Part shown: one piece after another, positions 1 to 11,202 of the stretch
Layout: each line of letters starts with the position of its first letter
How positions within the stretch are numbered: position 1 is the first letter of the stretch
Assembly: GCF_004011695.2 (NCBI RefSeq)
Contig: NC_082405.1
Location: forward strand, 62,001 to 126,000
DNA: 64,000 nucleotides
Direction: 5' to 3'
Source: Ascochyta rabiei
Taxonomy: Eukaryota; Ascomycota; Dothideomycetes; Pleosporales; Didymellaceae
Made by a program: the position numbers and the translations under genes
The notes under the pieces: generated by a model
Databases searched by the model: none
What the model was told of the DNA's origin: nothing
What the model saw: the letters and a program-made list of their open reading frames with translations, nothing else

Positions 1-3000
1 AATATTTTAGCTTGAAATAACAGCTAATTAACATATACATAGCCACTTTTGCAAGATCTGCTGATTTCTGTTTAATTTATTATTTTGTATCTCTACCTAA
101 TTAGAAACTCGCTTAAGATATCTAAGCTAACCCTAAGAAAATAGTAAAATAACTAGTTCCTAGCACTAAATATAACAATCTTGCTGTTAGGGGTTAGGCT
201 TGCGCTAGGCAGTTTGTTAAAAAGTTTTTCTATTATCCTGTTACCTTAGGATTAAATATCTATATTTGTTACGTCTATATATAACATATATGTTATTACT
301 ACCAGTAGACACACCTTCTACTCTACCTAAGCTTCTTCTATCTCTTACTTTCTCTGCTACACAACTTGTTAAAGGGGCGTTTCTAAAACAATTATATCTT
401 ATTAAACGGCTAGTATCCCTAGACCCTAATACTAGTAATAGTAAGGCAACTATTATAGCATAGGATTAGTAGTAGACAACTATATTATAGGGAAGCAATC
501 CTGCTTCTAAAAAGCTATATTAGGATGCACTAACTTGCTTAGGCTAGATCTAGAGTAGATATAGCAAAGCCTCTTAGGTATAAGATAGCTATCTATACAT
601 ATACTGTTATAACTGTAGGTTAGTTCTTTAGCACCTAGTTATAAAAGGCTGTAGGACTAAGCATCTTGTCTAACACCTTAGTTTACAAGCCTGCAGACAA
701 ATTAAGAATCCTGCTTATGCTTTATTAAACCTCCTATCATATCTATACACTGCCCGCTAGTAAAATAAAAACTAGTCTTCTTCTAATCCTGAATACTCTG
801 CTTTAGCCTTTAAAACAGAGCTTATGCAATTAGTTGTTAACAACAACCTCTAATTTTTAATAATTAAACAGCTATTATTCTAACAATTTATCTACTTCCT
901 AAGGCTAGAAGCTGTAATAACTACCTGTTATAAATTTAGCTAGATGTTCTAGAGCCAATTTAAGGCTGCTGAACACGCTCTTCTCTATGATCTTAGTTCT
1001 AGTACTAAATTGTCTATTACATTAGATGCCTAGACTGCAAGTAATTACCTTAGCGTCCTAGCTATTAAAGGTTACTATATAAACAAGAGCTAGAAATTAT
1101 AAGAAGTCCTTTTAGACTTTATTCCTATACGCAGAAAATATATAAGATCCTCTATAGCATAGTAAGTTCTTTAACTTCTTTAGGATACTAAAACTATAAA
1201 ACAACTACTTGCTATTACTTGCAATAATGCTAGTAATAACAGTGCATTATTACAGACCTTAGAGAGGTTACTACAGCAGAACAACATTACTTAGGATAGT
1301 AGAGAGAACACTGTTCCTTATCTTGCATATATAATTAACCTTATTATATAAGATATTATTTACTATCTCTAAATTAAGGTATTACTACAACTAGAGCATG
1401 CATAAAGACTGCAGCAACGCTATATTAGGGGTATTAAAAACAGCATGTCTGTTCTAAACTCTCTCTATAAGGTAGAAATTATTTATTACATTATTTTATT
1501 ATATACTAAGTGTAATACAGATCTAAGCTATCTGAATTGCAATAGATCTATTACCACAATAATTTAAGAAGTTTCTTACACTATAGAGTAATATTCTAGC
1601 AAATTATTAACTATTAGTTATATAAGATGTTAGGACTAGGTAGAACTCTACCTATAATATGTGTAAGTGCGCACTAAAGCTTTAGGTCTACATTAACAAA
1701 TAGTTAGAGCAAGAAATTGCACTAAAGGCACTAAGCTGTAGAGAAGGTGCTTCTACATATAATAAGGTAGCAGAAGCTAAATTTAAAGATCTTAAGAAAC
1801 TTTAACTAGCAGCAACTAAGTGGCAGCACCTGCGGGCTGTTACAATAATGCTACAGCAATTTAAGAAGGCATCTAGTGCCCTTAGCAAGACTTATAAGCC
1901 CCTTATCTAGCACATCTAGCTAATGTACAACTATCTATTTAATTTCTTAAATTAGATAACTAAAGAGCTTAGCAACAACCTAGGTCACGCTAATAACTTA
2001 GAATAGCTATAAGTTGTAAAAGCAGCTGCGTAAAAGGGTTGTGTTAAGCTGTCTAAGTACTATTTAAAAACAGAGGGTAGTTGCAGGTTCTTGTTTAACT
2101 GTGCAACTATTTTAGATCTAAGCTAGAAGCTTACTGTGTATAAGGTAATGTTATTATAGCAGTTTATTATATACTATTACTAACTATATTATAAGAATAA
2201 TACCTAGGAAGTTAAAGCTAAGTATATGTACTAAGAGCAATTCTTATAATACCTAGATTGTTATAATAACAATAATTTAGGTTACTCCACACAAGTACTT
2301 TATAACCCTGTTTAACAGTTAGTAGAAGATAATTAGTTCTAAAAACCTGTAATATTAGTCTAGTAACCTAATAGGAGCTTCTTATCCTATAGTTAGAGTT
2401 TAAACCTGTCTAATAATAACAAGGAGGTGGCTTACACCCGCTAAGAAGGAGAGGCCTATCTTAGTACCCCTTGCATACAACAGGGAGATAGATTTAATCT
2501 ACTAGACTAGTAGAAGGTTAACGCTGCAACTTATCTACAACTTGCTTATGTAGCAAAAGATATACTTACAGTACTAATAACAGAAGTTAGAGTTAAACAG
2601 GTGTTTAACACAGCTAGGGATGTAATTAGGGACTAACAGCATAGGTTATCTGCTACTACAATACGCCAGATTATAATTCTAAAGGATTCTTTTGCTTTAG
2701 CACAGATATAAGAAGGGGAGGAGGCAGCTTTAGATAAGCTAGATAATCTCTTTAAGCTACTAGCTTGTCCTAGTCTAGAAACAGAGGTTATAGAAGAAGA
2801 GCAACACAGTAGTAGTACTAAAGAAACTGGTCTATTAACTCTATCTTAGCGAGAACGGCGGCTGCAAAAGAGAGCAAGGCTACTATAGTGTTAGGATACA
2901 TAGTTCTGTAATAAATAGCTGTTATAAATAGAGAAAATCCCAGAATTCTGTCCTCTATTTAAATCTTTTAAAATTAAGTTCTTTATGTATACAGCATTTC
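1..3000 (+). mobile_element. RIP-degraded hAT transposon, nearly whole transposase
   Basis: Reading the plus strand and treating TAA/TAG as mutated Gln/Trp codons gives one long hAT transposase. A BED-like Cys motif lies near 605-670. The segment 'LSITLDA' followed by a lost Trp, typical of the hAT catalytic core, is near 1015-1035. 'YLAYIINLIIQD' (family form CLAHxxNL) is near 1320-1355. The C-terminal dimerisation domain, with 'AKDILTV' and 'RLSATTIRQI', is at about 2555-2690. The open frame 266-463 is probably part of the N-terminus. Stops are almost all TAG/TAA, as RIP would produce. I could not fix the terminal inverted repeats, and the 5' end may lie outside the window. A second, inverted copy of the C-terminal part is at 62875-64000. 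Confidence 0.8.
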
Positions 3001-3057
3001 TAAGTAGTATAATATTAAGTATGTTGTCTGTAGTATTATAGAAGATTAGGTAACTTT

Positions 3058-3132
3058 AACCTACTCTACCCTACCCCTACCTAACCCCTACCTAACCCCT
3101 ACCTAACCTCTACCTAACCTCTACCTAACCCC
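3058..3132. repeat. Telomere-like minisatellite, left part
   Basis: Tandem copies of an 11-bp unit, CCTAACCCCTA, with some CCTAACCTCTA variants. It ends in ACCCC (3128-3132), which is the 5-bp target-site duplication of the adjacent gypsy A1. The same array resumes at 10429, so one array was split by the insertion. Confidence 0.85.
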
Positions 3133-3334
3133 TGTCAGGCGCTGGGCCTAGAGGTACCTCTGCTAGTCTTAGCGAGCTACTATAGGGCTAGTCAGCCCAG
3201 ACTATATAAAGGTGTTAGAGGTTATTACTAATACTCTAGCAATTAGTCTTGTTACTACACACTACGTACCTTAATACACCTATTATCCTCTTTAACCCTA
3301 TCCTCTCTTATAATTACTTTTTATACTCTTTATA
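3133..3334 (+). repeat. 5' LTR of gypsy A1
   Basis: 202 bp. It begins TGTCAGGCGC and contains the promoter-like ACTATATAAAGG at about 3200-3211. It matches 10227-10428 and the two LTRs of A2 along its length. The terminal ATA is a RIP-type change from ACA. Confidence 0.93.
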
Positions 3335-3639
3335 TTCTAATTACTCTTATATTGTAATTAAAGATAGACCTAAGCTACTATAAGTCTTAATCTAAATTAT
3401 CTAGGCTTACTGTCTTTAGAGAGGGACTAAGACAACCTACCTGTAGGAGAGCTAGTAGAGCGTAAGGTAACACCTCCCTCTGCAGATAAGGAGATACCTT
3501 AACAGACACTAAGTGTCTATAGTGCCTTAAGAGGATCTGTAGGTCCTCTAGGTGGTACACCTTACCCTAGAATTTGCATCTATAGGGCAGCTTCAGCTAG
3601 AGAAGGCCAGAATAGCCTAGAAGTAGGTAATTAATAATA

Positions 3640-6600
3640 GGAGTTAAAAACTTACGTAAATAGTTATAAGAGACAAAAGAATATAAGGAACTTTCCTTTC
3701 TTTGTAAACTTAGACGCAAATACAACAAAGGAGATCTAGTAATAATCCTATCCTTCTAAAAAGTACTAGAAGAAGTAGAGAAACTACAATCTTCCTTATC
3801 TGTAAACCTTCTATAACCTAAACCTCTATAGAAGTACGTAAAGCACAACTACGCTAAATACAACTGTTAGGAGAGAGATTATAAGAGATACTTCTTCTAA
3901 TCCCTAGTTAATTTCCTTATAGAGGAATAAAAGATTAACTTTATTATAAGGTACCTCTTAGAGATCCTAAAGACGTTATAGTAGGCCTACTGCATAACTA
4001 ACTACTGTAATTAGCTAACCTAGGAACTAACGTAGTAAGAGCTAAAAAGAATTATGCTAGATACTCTAGGAACGCTAGCTAAACATAGGTAGGTAGTGTA
4101 CAAATCCTTAAAGTAATATAAGTAGCAGAAATCTTAGTCCCCTATAGATTTTTTAGACTTTATACGTCTACTATAGGAGGAACTAGGCAACCTATATATG
4201 CTAGAGCTTTAAGTCCTAGAATATATTGCTATACTGCTCCCTAGCATATAAAAGGACTTATTCTTTATCTCCTATAATTAAAGGGACACAATCCTAAAGG
4301 TAGAGAAACAAGCTAATATTATTAACTAGAGACTAGGTTATTATAGCTAACAGCTACCTAAGAAGACTCTAGCTAGGGGCAAGAAAACTAATAAAGGACT
4401 ACAGAAGCGCTAATTTAGTAACTCCAGGTTAGAGGGGAATATAAAACCCCTAAAAAGGTTATTTAAGTCTAAGAAGTTCTATAAGGAGCTAGTAAAGGGT
4501 AATAAGGGCTAAGACAGGCTATATAAGACCTAAAACGCATGCCTTAAGTGTAGAGAAACTAGTTACTACTGCCCTAACTGCCTAAAGCTAAAGTTAAACT
4601 AGAAAGACCCTGCTCTAGATACGTTAGGAAAAGACAAGGGACCTAAGTGCTAATTTCCTCTCTTATAGCCTATATTAAATTATCTAAGAAGAAGAAGAAA
4701 AATATCTCTCTTTCTAAGGCAGTGTACCTAGAATATATACGCCTGTTTACAGTTAAAGCATCTATAGGCAACGCAGAGAACATAGAAGCCTTAATAGATA
4801 GAGGGTTACAACTAAACTTAATTTCATTTCTCCTAGTAAAGGAGCAGGATCTAGAGGTTACACTATTAAAAAGAATTGTGGCTAAAGGTGTAGGCGGAGC
4901 AGAATTGCCTATCTATAGAGTAACTACAGCAGAAGTATCTATTGTTAACTCCTGTAGAAGACAGGAGGTCTAATAGATACCTTTTGTAGTTACAGACCTA
5001 CAAAGGTACAAGATATACCTTAGATTACCCTAGATTAACTAGACAAACCTTAAGCTAAGCTATTTAAGCTAGTGCATGCTCTTCTAAGAGAAGAAGTATA
5101 GGGACTCTCCTAAACTAGAAAAAATAGTATTAGAAGATGCTAAAGAGTTTAAACGCACTATAAGAAGTCCCTTAGTAGACGTTTATATGTGTATAGTGAA
5201 CTTAGTAGGAACATACAACCTAATATCTACTAAAAAGGGCCTAATTCTAGAGGTGTATTGCAAATATGCGCACTTAGGATTAGAGGACAATACTTAGATC
5301 CTACTAGAGCACAGAGAGCACAACCTGGCAATTAATATTGCAGAAGGAGCTACTTCCCCCTACTAACTGTTATACGGGCTATCTGCAACAGAATTAGAGA
5401 TACTTAGGAAGTATCTAGCAGAATATCTACAACGTGGCTAGATATAACACTTAAGGTCGCTAGCAGGGGCGCCTATTCTCTTTTTAAAGAAGAAAGACAG
5501 CAACCTATAACTGTGTGTAGACTATAGAGGTCTAATTAAAATAACAGTTAAAAACCACTATCTATTACTACTAATTACAGAGTTACTAGACTAACTAGTG
5601 CAAGCTAAGTTCTATACTAAACTAGATGTACGTAAGGCGTATTACTGTATCTAAATTAAGGAAGGGGATAAGTAGAAGACTGCTTTTTAAACTAGGTATA
5701 GACATTTTAATTATATAGTAATGCTGTTTAGACTTATAAATACTCCTGCCTAATTTTAGGCCTATATAACCAAGGCACTAATAGCATTAGTTAATGTAAC
5801 TTATATTGTGTATCTAGACAACATATTAGTATACTCTAAGACAGAGGAAGACCACGTTAGACACGTTAAGGAGGTCTTAGAGAGGCTTTGCAAAGCAAAC
5901 CTCTATATGTGCTTAGATAAGTGTAAATAGCACTATTAATATACAGAGTACCTTAGGTATATAGTCTTACCTAAAGGGGTAAGCATTAACCTAGACAGGG
6001 TTAAAACAATCTAAGAATATCTAATCCTGCGCATAGTTTGTAATATCTAAGTATTTATAGGCTTTATAAACTACTATTAGAGGTTTATTACAGGGGTTTC
6101 TAAATTAGCCTTACTATTAACCTAATTAACCTAGAAAGGGCCAAATTCAGCCAAATATGGTTAAGCAATAAGGAAGAAGAAGAGTTAGCCTTTTAAGCTA
6201 AGCAAAGAAACCCTATAAGCCTTCTAAAATATAAAGGATTTATTTATTAACGTACCTATCTTAATTTACTTTGTAAATAGGAGACAGACTAGGATAGAAG
6301 TAGATGCCTCTAGAGGCGCTATCTCAGGAATCCTCAGTTAACTAGTCCCTAGGGAGGGGAAGCTGGCCTAATAGAGGCCTGTAGACTTCTATTTAAAGAA
6401 GTTAATCTAAGTAGAGTACAACTATAATACTTACAACTAGGAACTTCTTGTAATTGTCTAGAGCCTACAGCATTAGCGAAGATACTTAGACAGTACCTTC
6501 TTTAAGATCCTAACAGATTACTAAAACCTAAAATAGTTTATAGAGATAAAGGTTCTTAGCTATTAGCAAGTAAGGGCATACTTAGTGTTATCTAAGTTTA

Positions 6601-8330
6601 ACTTTATAATTACTTATTGCCTAGGGTCTACAAACCCTATAGATAGACCCTTATAGCGTCCTAATTATATAAGAGAGGCGTAAGACCTCTTATAAAAGTA
6701 CAATAAGGCTTTTATATAACTGCTTTAGGAGATCCTAACTAGGAGGAACGTTAATGCTCCCCTAGTAGTGGCTATAACCCTTTATTTGTCTGTAAAAGGA
6801 AGAAAGGACATAAGGGATCTTAAAAGAGAAGAATTAAGATAGAACAGTTAGACAGAGCTAACAACGGACTTAGACAACACAGACAAACTCTCTAGCACTA
6901 AAAAAGAGTTAAGTAACATTAAAATAGGACAAAATAACCTAGAAAAAGACAATACAGCTAAGGAGAGGCGCATCTTGCTTATAAGGCTGAAAGATAAAGT
7001 GCAAGTTATTAAAGAACGTTACAATAACCTAATGTTAGGACACTTTAGAGCACAAAGGACCTAAGAGAAGATTTAGCGCAGATATACCTAGAAGGGCATT
7101 ACTAAGGACGTATCTAACTACTGCTACAACTGCTTAGTATGTAGGAGATTAACTACTGCCTAACACAAACTGTACAGGTTATTATAACCTTTACTAGTGC
7201 TAAGCTAACTATAGGAGGACGTAACAATAGATTTTATTACAGAATTACTCTCTAGTAAGGTGGCTAGGCTAGTGTATAACTCTATACTAGTAGTAGTGTG
7301 TAAATTAACTAAAATTTCACACTATATACTAGCTAGGGCTAATTAGGATAGAAAAGATCTAGCGTATACCTAGATTAAAGAAATTATCTACTTACACAGC
7401 GCCCCAGCACAAATTATCTTAGATTAGGGGCTACTAATGAACTTAAGGACGTGGGAAACCTTTAACCACTATTTAAACTTAAGACAAGTCTTAACGTTAG
7501 CCTATTATCCCTAGACAGATAGCTAAATAGAAAGGCAAAATTAGACTCTTAAATAGTACTTACATTGCTATTATACTTTAGAATAAGACAATTAGGCCCT
7601 ATAGATTTTAATTACAGAATTTGTATATAATAATAGCATTTACACATCTATAAAGGTAACACCTTTTTAAGCCTGTTACAGTATAGATCTAAGGGGCACT
7701 AATTAGCCTACTTTAGCATTAAAAGGCAGAGAATCTCCTCTTGTAAAGGAATTAGCTGCTAGAGTTTTTGCCTTACAGGCTACCTGTAAAGCAAATATAG
7801 AAAAGTTAAATAAGTATTAAAAGAAACACTTAGATAAGAAACAACTAGTAGCACCCTTTAAAGTAGGCGACAAAGTACTAGTCTCTAGTAAGAATATTAG
7901 GACAGTACGCCTAAATAAGAAGCTAGACTAGAAATACCTAGACCCTAGGACTATTATAGCCTGGATTGGCCCTAGTGGATACAGAGTAGACCTGCTAGGA
8001 ATAAAAGTGATCTATCTAGTATTCTATACGTTACTGCTAGACCTATATATACTAAGAAGTTAACTCCTAATTATATAGGAATAAATATAAGAACCTATAG
8101 TTAAAGGGGAAGAGAAGGTATAGGATGTGGAAAAAGTCCTTAACAGAAGGTAACTAGATAACAGACAGTAGGAATACCTTATTAAGTAGGACAGATTCCC
8201 TAACTTAGAAAATTCCTAGGAAATTAGCACAAATCTTTCTAAAGAAGCGCTAAAAAAAATATTAGAAAATAATAAAGCAACTGCTTAGACTGCGTAATAA
8301 GACGTTAAGGTTAAAGTCTAAAAGAGGGGG
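3640..8330 (+). pseudogene. gag-pol of gypsy A1, RIP-inactivated
   Basis: The gag zinc knuckle is at 4540-4581, with its His codon CAC changed to TAC (C-X2-C-X4-Y-X4-C). The protease lies in the open stretch 4647-4973, where 'ALIDRGLQLNLIS' stands where LIDSGA is expected. The reverse transcriptase is at about 5480-5930; its catalytic YLDD now reads YLDN (5811-5822). RNase H is at about 6290-6640 and integrase at about 7020-7700. A chromodomain-like end ('YLIKWDRFPN') is at about 8115-8240. The many in-frame stops fit C-to-T and G-to-A transitions at CpA/TpG. No functional product is possible. Confidence 0.9.
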
Positions 8331-8699
8331 GGACTAAAAAGGCTAAATACCTTTACTTAATTATAATTTTTCCCTATAGGGGTTTTTTAATTAATAAGTA
8401 TTTAATAGTTTACGCTGGAAAACATAACCCTACCTTACCCTAAGAAATACAGACTAGCTAAAGCAGACATCTTTTAGCCTATTATAGCTATTTCTAATAT
8501 AAGGAGATAAAGAAAGTTACACGCTATGTTATATAGTTACAATTGTAAGCAAATATAGGAGAATTAGTATAGAAGAACACCTTCCTGGTATTATTTAGAC
8601 TATCTTAGAGTGTAATGCACCTAATTGCTATATTAGCCTAAAACTGTCTACTAACTACAAACTTAGGTATTATTAATCTAAACCTTCTATTATAGGGAA

Positions 8700-9960
8700 C
8701 ATCTACTAACTATAACTACTACTACAGGTATAAGTAGCAGCCTTGCAACTACTATAAGGCTTCTTAGCAGCAGCAGCAGCAGTAGTGGCAGCATTAGCGG
8801 CGGCCTGCTCAGCTGCCTCTTGCTCCTCCCACTCCTCTTAGAGTTAACTAAGTGTCTTTCTAGTGCCTGTAATCTGGTACTTTAACTATAAAAGAAGTTA
8901 GACATTATTAAAATAGGCTAAAACGTGCTATAATACCTTCTTGCAGGAGGTAATAGGCGCATCTAAATTAGACTTGCTACTACTCTCCTCTAACATCTTC
9001 TTTTACTTTATCTTAGCCTTAACAGCGCTAGCCTTAGATTAATCTTGCTTCTTAATGTAGATGCTAGACAAGGTTAACTTACGTGCGCAAGTGTTGCTAT
9101 TATAGAGTGTAAGTAGCTCTTTCTATAGTAAATAGTTCCTATAAAGGTTAGATTATGCTATAATAAGCTAAAACGCGTTAGAACGTACTCTTAAATTATA
9201 CCTAGCAACAAGCTGGCCTAGTTAATAATAGACTTGCCTATTGTGGTTTTCTTGTTAATAGACATAGGTGTAGTAGTAGCAGGTGTTGTAGGGGTAGTCT
9301 TAACTCTAGTAGCATTAATAATAGCAGCATAAGCGGCAGTAACTAGGCAACAACTAGAGTAAAGGCGCGCTATGTTGCTAGAAAGCCTTAAATAGCTGTT
9401 AGCGTACTTATTAGGGCCCTAAATATGTTAAAAGATGCTAAAATAAGCTAAAAGGAGACAAAACACGTACTAATAGGTAATTCTTGTTGCTATTATAACA
9501 CTCTCTACAGTAGTAGGCCTAGGCTTCCCTATAGCGCAGGCTACCCTATAAAGCTAGGTTAGCAGAGAAATAACAGTCCCTATAGACATTACTATTAGTA
9601 ATATAGTAGAGACAGAGTATACAGCACTGCTTAGCGGTTCTACTATTCTTAGTAATGTTAATCTTGCAGTAAGCAGGCATTAACATAACAGCTATAGCAA
9701 ATAGTAGTTAGTAACAGTTAGTAATAGTTAGTAGTAGGCAGTAGCAGTTAGGAACAGTCTAAAAAGGTTACTAGGGCGTGTTGTGCGGTGCTATCTGCTA
9801 AAACGTGTTAGAACGTGCTAGAAAGACCTAGAAAATCCCTTAGCTATCCTTAAAAAAGTGCTAGATAGAATAGGTTAGTACTTACTAAAATAAAGTTGGA
9901 TATAGTAGTAACTAATAAAACTAGGGGTATAGATAGCTTATATGCTGCTAGCTACCTAGT
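8700..9960 (-). pseudogene. Antisense, probably spliced reading frame in the 3' region of gypsy A1
   Basis: Between pol and the 3' LTR, the minus strand shows coding character that pol does not explain. The clearest part is a C-terminal-like Glu/Ala/Lys stretch (about 8760-8850) read as 'EEWEEQEAAEQAAANAATT', then Ala and Lys-Lys. It is preceded in frame by 'KYQITGTRKTLS' and, across a candidate 50-nt intron (GT...CTAAC...TATAG), by a Lys/Ser-rich stretch with Gln-type stops. Further upstream are a Thr/Pro-rich stretch and a hydrophobic stretch. The same layout recurs in A2 at 45840-46950. Exact exons are uncertain and I recognise no family. Confidence 0.5.
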
Positions 9961-10226
9961 TAGAGCTTTAGCCTACGCAGACAGATACCTAGACCCTAGA
10001 GGTAAAGTGAGAGGTAAGAGAGGATTGCTGTTTAACTTTTACTAGGTAAAGGCAGAATTAGTATTAAGCTCTATCTAGCCTTACAAGGCGTCTAAAACGC
10101 CTAAAATTAGTTAGAATTAGCTAAAACGGGACAGATAGAGTAAACACGTCTAAAACTAGGCTAAAATAATACAATATTACTAATTATACTATTATTTAAG
10201 CTAAATAATCTAGAGAAGGGAGGCAT

Positions 10227-10428
10227 TGTTAGGCGCTAGGACTAGGGGTACCTCTGCTAGTCTTGGCAAGCTACTATAGGGCTAATTAGCCCAGACTATA
10301 TAAAGGTGTTAGAGGTTATTGCTAATACTCTAGCAATTAGTCTTGTTACTACACACTACGTACCTTAATACACCTGTTATCCTCTTTAACCCTATCCTCC
10401 CTCGTGATCGCTTTGTACACTCTTTACA
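10227..10428 (+). repeat. 3' LTR of gypsy A1
   Basis: 202 bp, TGTTAGGCGC to TCTTTACA, followed by the target duplication ACCCC. It is less RIP-mutated than the 5' LTR (for example CTCGTGATCG is kept near its end). Confidence 0.93.
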
Positions 10429-10690
10429 ACCCCTACCTAACCCCTACCTAACCCCTACCTAATTCTACACTACCTAACCCCTACCCCTACCCCTGGTCCA
10501 TGCGGACTGTACCCTACCCCTACCCCACGCTAGAGGTACCCCTACCCTACCCCTACCTAACATCTGTGCAGACCCTACCCTACCCCTACCCCATGTGGAC
10601 CCTACCCCTACCCTACCCCTACCTAACGTCCGTGCGGACCGTACCTAACCCCTACCCAACCCCGGGGTACCCCCTACCCTTTTGCCAGCG
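10429..10690. repeat. CCCTA-rich minisatellite with regularly placed palindromes
   Basis: This continues the array cut by gypsy A1. Runs of CCTAACCCCTA and CCCTACCCCTA alternate with GTCC-N4-GGAC palindromes or decayed versions of them, near 10496, 10562, 10590 and 10628. The complementary strand is rich in G-runs (TAGGGGTAGGG type) and could form G-quadruplexes. The 76-codon Pro/Tyr/Leu open frame here is an artefact of the repeat. Confidence 0.85.
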
Positions 10691-10873
10691 TAGTTTTAAG
10701 TATCCTTTTTACAAGACCTATAGCCTATAGGAATAGAAGATTCTTTGTCTTACCTGTTCTAGTGCTTCTATACACCTCGTAGCAGATACACGCACATTCT
10801 AAAGCCTTCTATTATCCTGTGTCGACACATGGCCTGGTTAGAGGTGGACTTTGTCACATGCCAGCGCCTGACA
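10691..10873 (-). repeat. LTR remnant (family C), inverted copy at the left island border
   Basis: Read on the minus strand it starts TGTCAGGCGCTGG at 10873. It continues through a segment at 10700-10822 that matches plus-strand 32035-32160 (shared core: ATAATAGAAGGCT, then CTACGAGGTGTATAGAAGCA). The left and right copies therefore face opposite ways around the gene island. The LTR-like start suggests a retrotransposon end, but no internal region is attached here. Confidence 0.6.
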
Positions 10874-10943
10874 ACAGTGCCCTTGTTAAAGAAAACTAAG
10901 GTTCTTAGCTCTTACCTCTACATTTTAAAAAGAGTAACGAGTG

Positions 10944-10975
<32 letters not shown>

Positions 10976-11202
10976 ACGCCCTTAGCTTAGAGAGCCAGCT
11001 ATATTAAAGTTAATAGTAGAAACAATACTAACTTTAAGATAATAAGTCTAGCTAGATTTGAAATTACAGGGTTTATAACTAGTTAAATGGTAGTTCTTAG
11101 TAAGAGATTAAATGAGTGAGCTTATAGAAGTTATAGGGAAGTTTGTTTTAGTATATTGTTTCTATTTAGAGAAAGCAATTCTATATACAGGGTTGCTAAA
11201 GA
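10874..11202. other. AT-rich border between repeats and gene island
   Basis: No gene is seen. It contains a (TA)n microsatellite at about 10944-10969. Base composition changes abruptly to GC-balanced sequence at about 11200-11230, right at the stop codon of the oxidase gene. Confidence 0.6.

Larger units (their letters stand above)
3133..10428 (+). mobile_element. Full-length Ty3/gypsy chromovirus, family A copy 1 (A1)
   Basis: The element is 7,296 bp with two 202-bp LTRs (3133-3334 and 10227-10428) that start TGT and end ACA/ATA. The flanking duplication ACCCC is exact (3128-3132 and 10429-10433). A polypurine tract (AGAGAAGGGAGG) precedes the 3' LTR. The domain order is gag, protease, reverse transcriptase, RNase H, integrase, chromodomain, followed by about 1.9 kb holding an antisense frame. 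The coding part is riddled with TAG/TAA stops, so it cannot be active. It belongs to the same family as 40298-47602. Confidence 0.93.

Noticed and set aside
3058..3132. A true chromosome end
   Set aside because: The array continues at 10429 on the other side of a transposon, and both sides have long non-telomeric sequence.
10500..10730. 76-codon open frame rich in Pro, Tyr and Leu
   Set aside because: It is a translation of the CCCTA minisatellite and has no start context or domain.
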